Shown: in pieces, positions 33,771 through 47,470 of the stretch
Position numbering within the stretch: position 1 is the stretch's first letter
Layout: each line of letters begins with the position of its first letter
From: Diphasiastrum complanatum
Lineage: Eukaryota; Streptophyta; Lycopodiopsida; Lycopodiales; Lycopodiaceae
NCBI GenBank assembly: GCA_029204225.1
Contig: MU831575.1
Coordinates: forward strand, 62,001-126,000
DNA: 64,000 nucleotides
Direction: 5' to 3'
Translations under genes and position numbers: made by a program
Notes under the pieces: model-generated
The model's database searches: none
Told to the model about the DNA's origin: nothing
The model's input: only the letters and a program-made list of their open reading frames with translations

Positions 33771-35040
33771 AGGTCAAACACAGTGCAAACAAATGAAATA
33801 GATTGAGAAGAGAAGAGACATGTTAGGAAAAAGAACTGATGGTCCTCCAAGACAATTCTTGTGCTTGCTCCATTCCACTATTAAAAGCATTATCCTATGT
33901 GAGCTTGGTATATATTCATATGCATTGCAAACAAATAACTAAAGCAGAAGCAACATGTATGAATATAAAGAAGCCTCAATTAGGGATCTAGGATAGCAGA
34001 TTTTATCACTATATCAATTCCAGTATTCAACAAAGATACTTTTGGGGGTCCATAACATAATAAATAACAAGATGACTCCATAATTGTCCTTTGGCATAGG
34101 TGTTGGAAATCTAGTTCTACAGCAAACATAATAGCAATCAGACTAATGGCATGAATTTAATAAGTTGAAGGCCATGATGGGAAGTGAACTCATAGGCCCT
34201 TTTAATCTCACTAATCCTAGTGAATTCACAATGCTAGAGCTTGTGAAGGTGGATGAAAATTGTGCCATGTTTGATGGTTTTATCTTGGTCTTTTTATATT
34301 TGTTATGTATAATTGCATCTATGGACCTGTGGAAAAGCCATCTTATATACTAATATGAATGAGTGTATGTGTATCGTTTGGAAAGTACCTACCCACTGGT
34401 CGAAAAGAGTTTATCCATCTCCCCCGTTCTGATGAATTTAATCCATTAGCATCTGAGTCCACACCCTTGTTGAGCATTATCTGACGAAATCTTATTGTTA
34501 GACATGATTTGCTCACCATTGGCTAGTGACCAACCAAAAGTGAAGGTATATAGACCCCGTTGAAAACAAAACTTTCAATGTCGTGATAGTGGTTAGCATC
34601 GTGAAAGCGCCGATCCCACCATTTAAGTGACTACCCACATACGAAGAAGATCCACGCTAATACAATAGGTCCCCCAATACGACGTAAGTATAAGAGATCA
34701 GTGGCACTGGCACCCTATCCACTGAAAAGCTGAAGTTGTTCGTTGATTGTTGATATTTTTCACATTCCACAGAAGAAACGTCTATAGTATCCGAAAGCAC
34801 TTCGAAAGAGGCCCATTGTGAGCCTAGCAAGATTGGAACCAATTGTGACTCCACCAATCAACTTGAATTTGTTGCTACTTTTTCAATCTAGAATCTAACT
34901 TGAAAAGTTGATCCAACCTATTGAAATCATGCAACAGAATATGTGAGACCTATCTCGCAACGGAGAACCAATCAACTTGAATTTGGATCTAGCCTCTATC
35001 TATTGATTAAGCACTTACAATTTTGATGTCAAATTTTTCC
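33771..35040. other. Unassigned DNA
   Basis: No frame above about 65 codons and no recognisable motif. AT-rich and probably old repeat debris. Confidence 0.4.
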
Positions 35041-35586
35041 ACGAGTTTCAAATGAATGAAAAACACTCAAAACACACACATGCAACTCAAACACAACCCT
35101 TTGTGTGAAATGATATGACCATGACAACAAAATCTTGATTTATCCAATTCTATTTTTGATTGAGTACCAAAAACTGTGAATGATGAATCATGCATGCAAT
35201 ATAATCAATTCAAAAAGTGTCCACTCGGGTTTTGGGTCTCTCCCTACCCCTCTTTAAGAGCTAATAACTCCTACTAGGTTCATCAGAATGAATTGAAACC
35301 AAATGCAGTGGAAAGAGAACTCTTCTAGCTTTTCAACAAGCTAAATGTCGATATCTTGGACCTAGCATCAAGGAAATATAATGAAATGATGTATTCTAGT
35401 TTTCACACGTGTGAACAGTCAAAATTCCATACAACCTGTATTCAGACCTAAAAACATCAGTTTTAACCTCATTCATCCAAAAACTATTCAAGAATAGATA
35501 GTAGAAAGTGCTAAACAACTTCTTAGCTTGAATTGTCACAAAATTCTTCATACACCTGACGTTAGTAGCATTCAAAACATGGTATG
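35041..35586 (-). other. Leader or remnant interior of copia E
   Basis: Lies downstream (minus strand) of a good copia primer site. It holds another TTCACACGTGTGAA palindrome at 35402-35415, which suggests that a second, decayed LTR piece of the same type may be buried here. No coding frame. Confidence 0.4.
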
Positions 35587-35598
35587 GCTCTGATACCA
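35587..35598 (-). promoter_or_regulatory. Primer-binding site of copia E
   Basis: The minus strand reads TGGTATCAGAGC, a perfect initiator-tRNA-Met primer site directly abutting LTR-like DNA that starts (plus strand) TGTGAAAAATCC at 35599. Confidence 0.85.
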
Positions 35599-36100
35599 TG
35601 TGAAAAATCCAGCAACTTCACACGTGTGGGGAACCACAACAAAAGTGTGAATGATCTTTACCATGCTTTATGGTGACACACAGATCACCTTCAGAGTAGT
35701 ACTACAATCTACCAACAGATCTGAAGCTAGAGCAAAATCTTGCTACAGATCAAAGCAATACTAATTCCTCACAAATACGAAAATACATGAGCATAATAAT
35801 TTATGAATAAGACACCAATCTCGAGTTAGAGAGAGAATACAATTACAAGCAAAATAGAATGAAATCCAATTTTGGCATTATGACCTTACGAAAGCTTGAT
35901 TCATCATTAGAAATGAATGAGAACCATATGTACATATATAGGAGAGCATGAATTCATGGTACTACTAGCATTCAGTGCATTTCCTACACCTATTCAAGTG
36001 TAAACTACTACCATATAGACACCTAACAGCTTGCATGCAGAAATTGCACCTAACTTCTACCTACTTTATCCAAATGTCAATTTCTCAACTAGATATGTAT
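35599..36100 (-). repeat. 5' LTR of copia E, outer end uncertain
   Basis: The inner end TGTGAAAAATCC abuts the primer site and resembles the copia B inner LTR end TGTGAAAAATAC. A near-palindrome TTCACACGTGTG sits at 35617-35628, and a minus-strand TATA-like CTATATATG at about 35935. The outer boundary was not found; the matching 3' LTR is not in the window. Confidence 0.6.
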
Positions 36101-36260
36101 AAAACTACATGCATGTGTCCATTACTATATTTGCATGCACTACAGCTACCCAAGTTCCAATGGGGGAGAGAGTGACTAAGCTAGAGCGCATCCATTAGAG
36201 AGAGAGAAAGAGCTTGTTCATGCCCCAGACAGCCAGCGAGGGAGAGATCTCGTTCATGCC

Positions 36261-38560
<2,300 letters not shown>

Positions 38561-38561
38561 C

Positions 38562-38663
<102 letters not shown>

Positions 38664-38689
38664 ACCCACCAACCGACCCGCAGCTAGTG

Positions 38690-38737
38690 AATCCCTTAGG
38701 GGGCAGTTAGCTCCCCGTAAGGGATAGCTAACTGCCC
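38690..38737 (-). repeat. Interleaved inverted repeats (possible pseudoknot) at the 3' end of the Penelope-like element
   Basis: Arm pair 1: GGGCAGTTAGCT (38701-38712) with AGCTAACTGCCC (38726-38737), 12 bp perfect. Arm pair 2: ATCCCTTAGGGG (38691-38702) with CCCCGTAAGGGAT (38713-38725), 12 bp with one bulged base. The order is 2-1-2'-1', so the pairs interlock rather than nest. The cluster lies 5 to 54 bases past the stop codon of the reverse transcriptase. Confidence 0.8.
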
Positions 38738-38741
38738 ACCA

Positions 38742-39776
38742 TCAGACATTTAATACACTGTGGTAGATCATAGGACATGGAAATGTGTTTGTCAGAAGAA
38801 GTTTATTAATGATAAGGCAAACTTTATCCCTCATGAAACCATTTTTTTGAAAAGCGTTTACCAAGATTGCTACCTCTTTTATAAAAGTATCCTGATTGTT
38901 GCAACAATACAATGCTGAAATAACTTGGGAGATAATTACTTTGTAAGAGTTGTAGACTGGCCTATTGGAAGCCAGATGTATGTACTGTAAGTATTGAAAA
39001 GTTAAGTCTCTTCTTTTATCAAACTTTGAGAGTTGATAAACATCGGTGCTAGGATTAAAGGTAATTGAAATGTTCAGAAAATTGGTGGTGTTTGCTTCAC
39101 AAGACTTCTTTTCAATATCAAGAAATTCTAGAGGATAAATCCAGAAAGGGTTTTCCGGTTTTCTAATCTGATTTTTATTCATAAACGCATCAATATTGGG
39201 ATTATTAATAAAACAAATGTCATCAATATATCTAAACAAGTAATAAAAATCATTCCTATCTTTTCTGAGCCCTAACTTGGCTAGTCTCTTAATAAATTGA
39301 GCTTCAAAGAACGCAAGATACCAGTTACACCATGTAGGTGAGAATGAAAAACCCATCAGTATACCACGAATTTGTATCCAGGTTTTGTTTCCTAATCTGA
39401 CAATACAATTGTCTATTAGGAAGGCATTCCATAAGCATAAGAGATTTTTATCGATATTGTACCACCCTTCCGACTTTTTATTAGCCCATGACCACTTAAA
39501 GCCTTCTCTTTTTTGTTCCCACTTGAAACTCAGAAGCATCTTATTAGAATGTTTAAAAGCATAAGTAATGGATTTATTCATGATAGTTTTCAACCCATCA
39601 ATGTCGTCTAAAGGTATGTTTTCATGGCATTTAGAAATATCCGCAACCCATACATTGGTAATCTTTGTGAAGAATTGGAAAAGATTATCTATGTTAGATA
39701 TAGGGGACTTATGTTTTTTATATCAAGCATCTAGGTGTAGGATGTTGATAGGAACAAATTTGGCATAGATGGCAAA
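38742..39776 (-). pseudogene. Penelope-like element (PLE) reverse transcriptase, 5'-truncated, one in-frame stop
   Basis: A 283-codon frame (39593-38742) continues upstream in the same frame to about 39776, with one TGA at 39725-39723. Order of motifs: KFVPINILHL; motif A region VWVADISKCHENIPLDDIDG; WIQIRGILMGFSFSPTWCNW with the GxxMG motif; LAFFEAQFIKRL; catalytic FRYIDDICFINN; IYPLEFLDIEKK; FLNISITFN; then FDKRRDLTFQYLQYIHLASN and the closing YKVIISQVISALY. R-YIDDI, DKR.....F and SN.P....Y.I..SQ are characteristic of Penelope-like reverse transcriptases and differ from Ty1, Ty3 and LINE enzymes (YVDD/YIDD in other contexts, FADD). No GIY-YIG endonuclease is visible. At the 5' side the sequence runs directly into a copia gag scrap at about 39781. 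Pseudogene by the single stop, otherwise intact. Confidence 0.85.
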
Positions 39777-39780
39777 TTAG

Positions 39781-40141
39781 CATTTTATGATGAGTTAGCA
39801 TGTATTGATGAAAGCATTAAGGAGGTAAAACTTGTTCAAGTTATATCTAATGGCTTGTTGAATGATCATGCTAATCTTGTTCAAAGTTTTGCTTTTCAAA
39901 AGAATTTGCCAAGTATTGTGGATTTGCAAGAGATCTTGGTGAATGAGGAGTATAGGCTTCAATCAAGAGGAGGTGGATCTACATTGACATCTCATTATGA
40001 AGACGAGGCTATGCTCATCAAAGGCAAGTTCAAGGGAAAAGGGAAAGGCAAGTGGTCTAAAGGGCAAGATCAAGGTGAGACTTCTTCTTTTGGCAAAAAG
40101 AATCTAAGTTAAAATGCTTTTATTGTGGAATCAAAGGGCAT
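39781..40141 (+). pseudogene. Copia gag fragment
   Basis: Frame pieces DELACIDESIKEVKLVQVIS, NGLLNDHANLVQSF and VDLQEILVNEEYRLQSRGGG closely match the middle of copia B gag (DDLACIDENIKDGEIVQVML, NGLLNEHANLVQSF). The basic linker KGKFKGKGKGKWSKG and, after a frameshift at about 40110, half a zinc knuckle (CFYCGIKGH) follow. Both ends are cut sharply: against the Penelope-like element on the left and unidentified DNA on the right. Confidence 0.85.
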
Positions 40142-42420
40142 TTGGCGTGAGGTCAGCGATGAATTTGAGCAAGATTTGGCCGGCTGTGAAGAGTGGGCTC
40201 ATCTGTCCAACAAGAAGTCATCATATGGGATGGGAACCATAGAGCATAGGCTTGGATGAACCAAATCCATCAAGGTCCAATACTTTGGCATTATTATGAT
40301 ATGTAAATATTGTTGCATTGAACTTGCTACATATAAACATAGCTGCGTATAATTGCATGTTGTTTGAAGAGGCCATTGATTGTTATTGAAGTCAAAACAT
40401 CTTTCCACTGTAATCTTTCAAGGATAGATTTTCTTTACATTTCGTCGATATAAAATTGTGAATGTGCCATCCTATAATGATTTGTCCTGTGGTAGACTTT
40501 CCCACCATCAAGGCCAGCCATGTTAGGGTTGAGTGCAATTTCTTGGAGTTATCCAGGGTTTGCGAGAGAGAGCTGATATTGGCATTGAACTCCATGAATA
40601 GGTGAGCCATTATCAAAGTGATACTTTTGTGCAGATTGTGTTTTGGATTTCTCTTGAAACCAGGTTGGTCTACAATAACTCGAGTCCACGTACCCCACAT
40701 GATATCACATGATATTTTCATGCTTCAGAAGTTTGGGCTGGCGGAGAAAGATACCCTGTTCAAATACATGTCACTAGAAGATCGGATATGGATGGAGATT
40801 GAGATGAGGGGGGAACACAAGAATACAAGGAGCGCATGGTACAATAGCTCTATGGCCATTCTTGAGCAACAATACTTGTCTTGAAGATATGTTCTTGACC
40901 ACGTCAGGATAATGAAAGTGCTTTCTACTAGTCAATTTAAATTTTTCTATCAAGTTTTTAAAATTGGATCTATTATTGTTTGGCTGATTCATGCAGGATG
41001 ACTACAAACGGATGCTCCAGTCTGCTATGGCTAGGATAGACAGAAGCAAGTTGTTTCTAGATGAAGTGCAAATTCATTATGATGTTGTTGTCAAGGCAAG
41101 TGAATGGCCATGGTCGATGGATGTATATATTCATTTCACGTGTTGTGTTTGTGTTTGTGAAAAATATACTAACATTTTATACAATCAGGCTGTAGAGACA
41201 TCGATCAAGGAAAAAGCGTATAAGGTGTCATATATAGCCAATCCAGCAAATGGACCTGGTTTCTTTCAAATTCTATACAATCTGGACTAGAATTTGAGGG
41301 GATTAGTTGTGACAGAAGACAAGCTACAAATGATTGACTCCTCTACAATTGGACCTGCAAAGTAAGCAAATATCTGATTGATCATTACTTGATTTGTTAA
41401 TGGGTTGTTTTGTTTGGAAGTTCGCATATCACATGATGGAATGACTACTTTACACATGATTGCATGTAAAAAGAGCTTTTGGCTACCTTAGATGGTAACA
41501 AACAAATCAGAGAATCCCATGGCATGAGTTCAGACAATAAGGGATTCTACAAATATATGGCCAATGAAACATATTGGTGGCATTTGATAGAGGCAGCCAA
41601 TAGCATATTGGCTCCGTTGGCCGCGGGCCTTGAGCAACCACCAGAAGAAGATGCCTACTTTAGGAGGCAGCGTCAATTACATTTCAAACATGCATTTGGC
41701 AACTTGGAAAAGGACGTGAGAAATGCAAATCCTACGGAAAAAGAGCCAGGACTACCACATGCAGCGAGAACGAGTAGCATACAGGTACCTCGATTTCACC
41801 GCACATGTTTTTTCCTTTTCTACATCCACGCAGTGTCGTTAATGCATGGGGCTTTTCATGATAGGTGGCTTCTCTCTTTGAAAGATGAGCATATTATAGA
41901 CAGGATCCCTTCAGAAGTTTTATACTGGTGGATGAGTTTTGAGAGCACCTCCTGCATGTATCCCTATGATTGGAAGGAGCTTGGCCTCACACGGTGGGAG
42001 CTTACCAGATGCCCCTGGTGGCTTGACTACCCTAGAGGGGTAATTCATGCTTCTGAGGAGGACTTCCATGTATCATTCCAACAGACTCTCCATGACCGCC
42101 CCATGTCTCATGATTCTCCTGCGCAAGGCTTTGCATTAAGAAAAAACTGGTAGCATCTGACATTCCAAAACCTGGAGGTCAAGGTCAAGGTCAAGGAGGA
42201 GGTTACATTTGCAGGAGGTGGATCCACAGGAGGAGCAGGTCATGGGCACCGATCTACCACCACCCCATGCCCATGGTCAGGAGGATCCTGACTACACTGT
42301 AGTTGCATTTCCTATGCTATGTGTTAACTCATTTTTTAAATCTATTTGGCATAAGATTGTATACATAGATAGTACAATAAATATTTGTTGTGATCGATCC
42401 CTTTGTTTTTTTTGATGTAT
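40142..42420 (+). other. Unidentified coding-looking block, several exon-like frames
   Basis: Plus-strand pieces that read like protein: 40142-40250 (REVSDEFEQDLAGCEEWAHL), 40700-40883 (ISHDIFMLQKFGLAEKDTLF, EDRIWMEIEMRGEHKNTR), 40991-41100 (MQDDYKRMLQSAMARIDRSK), 41190-41290 (EKAYKVSYIANPANGPGFFQ) and a 224-codon frame 41479-42153 that opens with TTG, not ATG (EDAYFRRQRQLHFKHAFGNL, SLKDEHIIDRIPSEVLYWWM). A Gly-Gln-rich tail follows. Possible introns lie between (for example GT at about 41100, AG at about 41188). I do not recognise the family. The motif YKVSYIANP recurs as YKLSYIRDP in the minus-strand block at 42655-43640, so both may come from one kind of non-autonomous element. It could alternatively be a host gene fragment. 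Confidence 0.4.
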
Positions 42421-42654
42421 GTAGAATTACTTGGTGGCCTCGGATCAGTATGTACGATTTTTGATGATGTGGTCACCATGGTTGACTTAAAGACTAGATC
42501 TTTATGAACAATAAAAAGTGTTTTGAAAACTCATACGCAGGCACCGAGTGTGACTTCGGTGCTGATTCGCCATAGTATTGCCTCTTCGGCCTGTTTCCTG
42601 TATATCTGATTGCGTTTTTTTTAACATTTCGACACAATTTTGCAGTTAAGCAAT

Positions 42655-43640
42655 TGATTCCTGAGCACTGCTGAGCTCATTGCTCAGCTCCGCATTGCTA
42701 CTCTGAAGAGTAGTTCGCACTCGACTCTCCTCCTACAAAGAAGCCTGCAGGGTCTGAAGTTGTTGTTTAAGCAGTATGTTCTCACTTTCGAAGGTGTTGG
42801 ACTGCTCTTGCATTTCTTCCAACACTTTGAGCGTGGCATCCTGCCTTCCTTTCGCTTCTTCAAGCTCTGTATCTTTTCTGCTCAGCTCCGCATTAGCTGC
42901 TTCAAGCTCCTCATTTCTATAGGCCAACTCAGCCTTTGTTTCGCTCAGCTTTGTATCTTTTTGCTGGACAATGGTGTGTACTGGGATGATGGCAAAGTCT
43001 CTCTCACCGTGCTCCCTTGACTTGATGATGATGATGATGATGCGGCTGCTACGGTGGCTGCCTTTGATGTCTGCATTTGGGATTCCACCTCAATTGATGG
43101 GGCTAGCTCTAGTACTACTGGTGCAATCCTGATATCCTCCTGCACTGTCAGCACACAAACATGCATACATAAAATGCCCATCTGCTGACCCAACTTGGAG
43201 AACTGATTAACTTTTATTAATTTACAGAATTGCTTGAAAGCAATCTGTCCGAAGGCAATCTGTTCTTCATTTAAAGCTCTCAGTAGGTATCCCATATTGG
43301 TATTGAAATTGTGTACTCTTGCTCCGGTAAGAAGATAGAAGCAAGAGAAAATCGAACGAAGCTCTTGAGATTGGGGTCTCTTATGTAAGAGAGTTTGTAT
43401 TCCCGTTTCTCAAGATAAGCCTCTTGTTGAAAAGCTCCGCTCTCTACAATGAAATCTGGTTTAGTAATTGGCATACTACCGTCCATAGGCAATCCTAAGG
43501 CATGACAGTATAACCCCTCTATGATAACAATCTCTTGATTGGGGACGGTTGTGGAAATATGTCCTTCTTCTGTTTCGCCCAAATTGCGGATCAGCTCATA
43601 ACATACTCAGCTCTCTATTGATACTCAGCTCTGCGTAGAA
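42655..43640 (-). other. Unidentified gene-like block: N-terminal domain, Ser-rich linker, coiled coil
   Basis: Minus-strand frames in order: 43582-43280 (VPNQEIVIIEGLYCHALGLP, EKREYKLSYIRDPNLKSFVR), 43295-42945 after a frame change (ALNEEQIAFGQIAFKQFCKL, KLGQQMG; linker TSKAATVAAASSSSSSSQGS) and 42927-42655 (NEELEAANAELSRKDTELEE, then a heptad-rich coiled coil to SAQESIA-stop). A minus-strand TATA-like CCTATAAGG lies at about 43670, some 90 bases before the first frame. The architecture resembles element 3 (17348-20201). Not recognised; probably an ORF of a non-autonomous LTR element. Confidence 0.4.
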
Positions 43641-43679
43641 ATGCGTACGTACAATGGCACATTGTGCTATCCTTATAGG

Positions 43680-45869
43680 AATGTTCTTCAGTCTCAATGT
43701 CGCTTACGAACCGTCAAATGTCGGTTCTGAACTTCTATTGCGTCTCTTTAGAACGTCGCAACTTCTACTCAAAATATGAATTTTACAAAGTGCAAAATAG
43801 GCCTTTACATGTATTTAGCCACTATAGCACATTTCATATATATGGAAATTGAAAATTTTTACAATATATGACAAAATTTGGATAATGTGAGATCATAAGA
43901 CTTCACAGTGACCATCTTTAGACAATTACAAAGTCTGGTTACGGTCAATGATATTTAATCAACTAGCATCCAAAACCTAGATAATATTTCAATTGGTTTG
44001 AAATAGATATGTCAAAAAATATATAATATCTACATTCAAGAGGAAGTATGTCAAGAATTCCTAGAAAAACTTGTTGATTATTTACTTCCACAACCATTAA
44101 GTTGTATCCATTGCTCAAAAAACTTGCAATACTTTTCTTCTAAACATGAATCACCTTGCAAACAGGGATGCCTCTTACGTCAGTTTTTATCACAGGTTTA
44201 TTTTAAAAGCAATTTTGTTGTGAACTTGTGATTTATGTTTCTCTTTGTTAAAGAACCATTCATCTATTGCATATCTGTTTAGTTGTAATAATTCTCCTCG
44301 CATCTATGTATGAAATGTTAAAAGCTTCAATGCAAGACTAAATCTTTTGTCTATGTTCAGAGTGACAAACTGTTGTTCTGCAAAGCCATTCGTCGCAGTG
44401 ATCCAACCAAAAAGACTTGCACACCAGCCGGGGAGAGAAAAAATCTCCCCCCAAACCAAAAAAAAAATTCATCCCACTTTATTCAATACGAGATTAGCCC
44501 TATGAGCGCACCCATTAAAGCATCATCCCTTACCGTACAAAAGAGAATCAAATTATGTCGACTTTTCAAGACGTAAACTCAATGCTAAGAAGAGATTTTA
44601 AAAAATTGATGACATCCATGTGTTTTCTCTCTAACTTTGGCCCTATTATATCAACAAGCTATAGTATAGTAGTGTTATCAATTAACCCCAAAAATCCAGA
44701 AGCCTAGACTTACACATGATTTAGCAGTTCAACTTTATCCCAGGGGCACAAAATTGAAAAACTTGCTGGACAGATCGCTTCCTCATCAAAATTTGAATTC
44801 AGCTAGGAAACTTCTACCATCTTAACATATTCTAGTGAACACTTTTTGAGTTTTTTTTTTTTTTGAATTCTATGTATTTGAAAGAAGATATTTCCACTGC
44901 TAGACAACACTTCATCGTCAACTTGTAACCTGCAGATGTGGAACCAATTCATCAATTTTTGCGAATTCACTTTCTCTGATATCCATAATAGCTTAACATT
45001 TGAAGAGTGAAGTGTCTAGATACTACATCTGGCAAGGCCTGAGTATATCTTTCTAGAAACAGTAATGGATCTCCTAACTTCTGTTTATGAGTCAACTCAT
45101 ATTTAGCTACCAAATAAAAAGAAATCAAAATGCTCTCAGTAATATCTACTGAAAGATCAATGAACCACATATTCATCTGTACTTGCAAGAAAATGCAGCC
45201 GCTAACGACTATTAAGGCATATTAATGCACTTTATGGTAGCTTGTTGACCACATTATGCCTGGCTAGATAAACAAGTTTTTTCCACTCATACAAAACGAG
45301 TAATGTTTCATGAGGTTATTCTTATAGAAACCCTCTATACTATTATCACCCTTAATGTAGCTAACTAAAAAGTACATGGTGAAATCATCTTAGTACCTTC
45401 AATGGACAAATGGGGAAAGAGTGATCCTTTTTAGTTAAAAGAAATCACCACTTTCAAAGTCAATAGTGAGAGACTTTCCAACAAGGCAACAAGTTTCATC
45501 ACTCAATTTTGGGCAGCTACAAACAAGTGAGGCTGATGTTGTGGCATTTTTTAATTTTTGTGGCATACCCCCGAGAGCTTTTAGTCTTTGATTTAAGCTT
45601 TTGAACAAATTAACCATGGAGATAACAATCAGTCCACCAATTATGAGGGTTCTTGAAAGACATGTACTAAATCCTTTGGACAAGGCAAATGCAAAAAGCA
45701 AAACAAGGTTGGATTTTTCATGCAATTGCAATGAGGTTGTGCAAAGGGTCACAAAGTGGGCTAGAAAGTAGCAACTAATACTTTTTAGGTTAGTCAGCTC
45801 AAACTGATTATTGGGATCATCTTCATTACATTAGTCATGATTTGATTATTTGATGTGATAACTAAATCA
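43680..45869. other. Unassigned DNA, about 2.2 kb
   Basis: AT-rich with short frames on both strands (for example 45752-45435 minus) that carry no motif I recognise. No gene is claimed. Confidence 0.4.
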
Positions 45870-46565
45870 TGTGAAAGTACTGTACTTTAGGACCATAAAT
45901 GGATCTACAAAAGATCCACAAGAGTGATTGCATTCTTGCTTAACAATCTATCAAAAAACTAGACACAAAAAACTTGATCTAGATTGGCAATTTGACAAAA
46001 CAACAAGCATTAACAATCAAAAGCATTGATCAACATTGAAATACGAGCCCACACGTGTGTACTACAGGCATTAGTACGGCCTTCAACCTAAGAAACAAGT
46101 AGAAATTGATTTGGTTTCATTTGGATCACAAAAAGTCAATGTACATAGTGAACTAGCTTGAGATTGCCAATGAGCTCCAAAAATTTTCTATTTTCTCACT
46201 ATTGGAGCTTGGAATACATAGCAAATTCGACTTCCTTTGTGAAGTTAGGTGGATTCCCAGCATGTAATAAGGAAGTTAACTCAACCTTTTTGCCATAAAA
46301 TGAAACCCTAGTCTATTTGCTAGAGTCATGCTTGGTAGATAGCTAGTTGGTCAATTTTTCACTTTAAATCTAGGATTTAGGTCCTATAAACTAGGAATCA
46401 CTACCAAAATGAAACCCTATGGACTTCACCTAACCTACATTAGGAGTGGATTTCCACGTGGCATCTTGGCCTCACATGTGTGGAATCCACTTATGTACAA
46501 AATTTACATTATACTACATGATTTTTTATCAAGCTAGATTTGCCAATTTTTGGCAATTCTTCACA
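45870..46565 (-). repeat. 3' LTR of copia F (696 bp)
   Basis: On the minus strand it starts TGTGAAGAATTGCC after the purine tract GAGGAGGAG and ends ...CATTTATGG...CTTTCACA. It carries CACACGTGTG at 46050-46059 and a decayed CACATGTGTG at 46472-46481. Confidence 0.78.
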
Positions 46566-47470
46566 CTCCTCCTCAAACTTAGCTTGATCTATTTACAACT
46601 CTCTTGATAGATGAATGAAAGCTTTTAGAAGTGTCTAAAAAATCCAGCTAAAAACAAGGAGCTTTTGAGACTCCAATAGAGAATGATGTCCATGAAGGAT
46701 ATTTCACCACCTCTTCGAAGATCCCTTACAAGATGTTCCATAAATGTGTCTATATACATGTAGCACACTTCAAAACTAAACATCATGCCAAGCCATGGAT
46801 TCCAAGGCATTTTGTGCACTTGAAGATACATCAATTAAACTATTAAGTGCATACATAATGTTGCCAAAGACACCTTGCTTGAACCATATGATTGAGCCTT
46901 GATGGCTCTATCTTGATACTCATGGTTCTTCTTGGAGTCCTCGGGTCTTGAGCTTGCTCCTCCACTTGACTTGACTCCAAACCATCAATGATTTAAATAA
47001 GGTGCTGATCCAAAGGTGCTTCTTCAAGTTTACAAATCTTCCACTCTTGAAAGATCACATTTCCACCATTGGCAACTTCTTTGATGGAAAACAAGTAAAT
47101 TCTACAATCTCTACTTGAAGAGCAAAACACTACCATTATTCTTATAATTGAAATAGGATAATCTTTGGTCCTTACATTGGAATGATCATGCTCAAAGCAT
47201 GTGGACCCAAAGATTTCCAATACAAATGATTTTTTTATCTTTTATGACACTAATCAGACTATTACAAAAATAGTTATCCAATGAAATTGCTTGATCAACA
47301 ACAAATGGAGATTTGAAAGCATCAATTTTCATTGTCTTGTCATACAAAATACTAAACATCATAGATCTTAAAGATAAGCAACAAGTCACTCCATGTCTAC
47401 TAATACTATCCAAAACGTATTCAAAGGTAGTAGACTCTCCAATGCTCAACATCCTTGCAAGATGCACACT
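46566..47470 (-). pseudogene. Copia F pol remnant
   Basis: Minus-strand scraps: an integrase-like piece at 47467-47192, integrase tail IFGSTCFEHDHSNVRTKDYP with NGGNVIFQEW (47220-47050), and near the LTR EISFMDIILYWSLKSSL (about 46710-46660), the RT/RNase H junction block (FKDITLYRSLIGSL in relatives). Heavily decayed with large deletions between the pieces. Confidence 0.7.

Noticed and set aside
38690-38752. Hammerhead ribozyme at the Penelope-like 3' end (CTGATG followed by a long stem on the minus strand).
   Set aside because: The CTGATGA core is incomplete (CTGATGG) and no GAAA follows the stem, so the conserved core is not met.
44373-44576. 67-codon plus frame near 44.4 kb with TPAGERKNLPPNQKKN.
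   Set aside because: Too short, no known motif, and no promoter or splice context; left as unassigned DNA.
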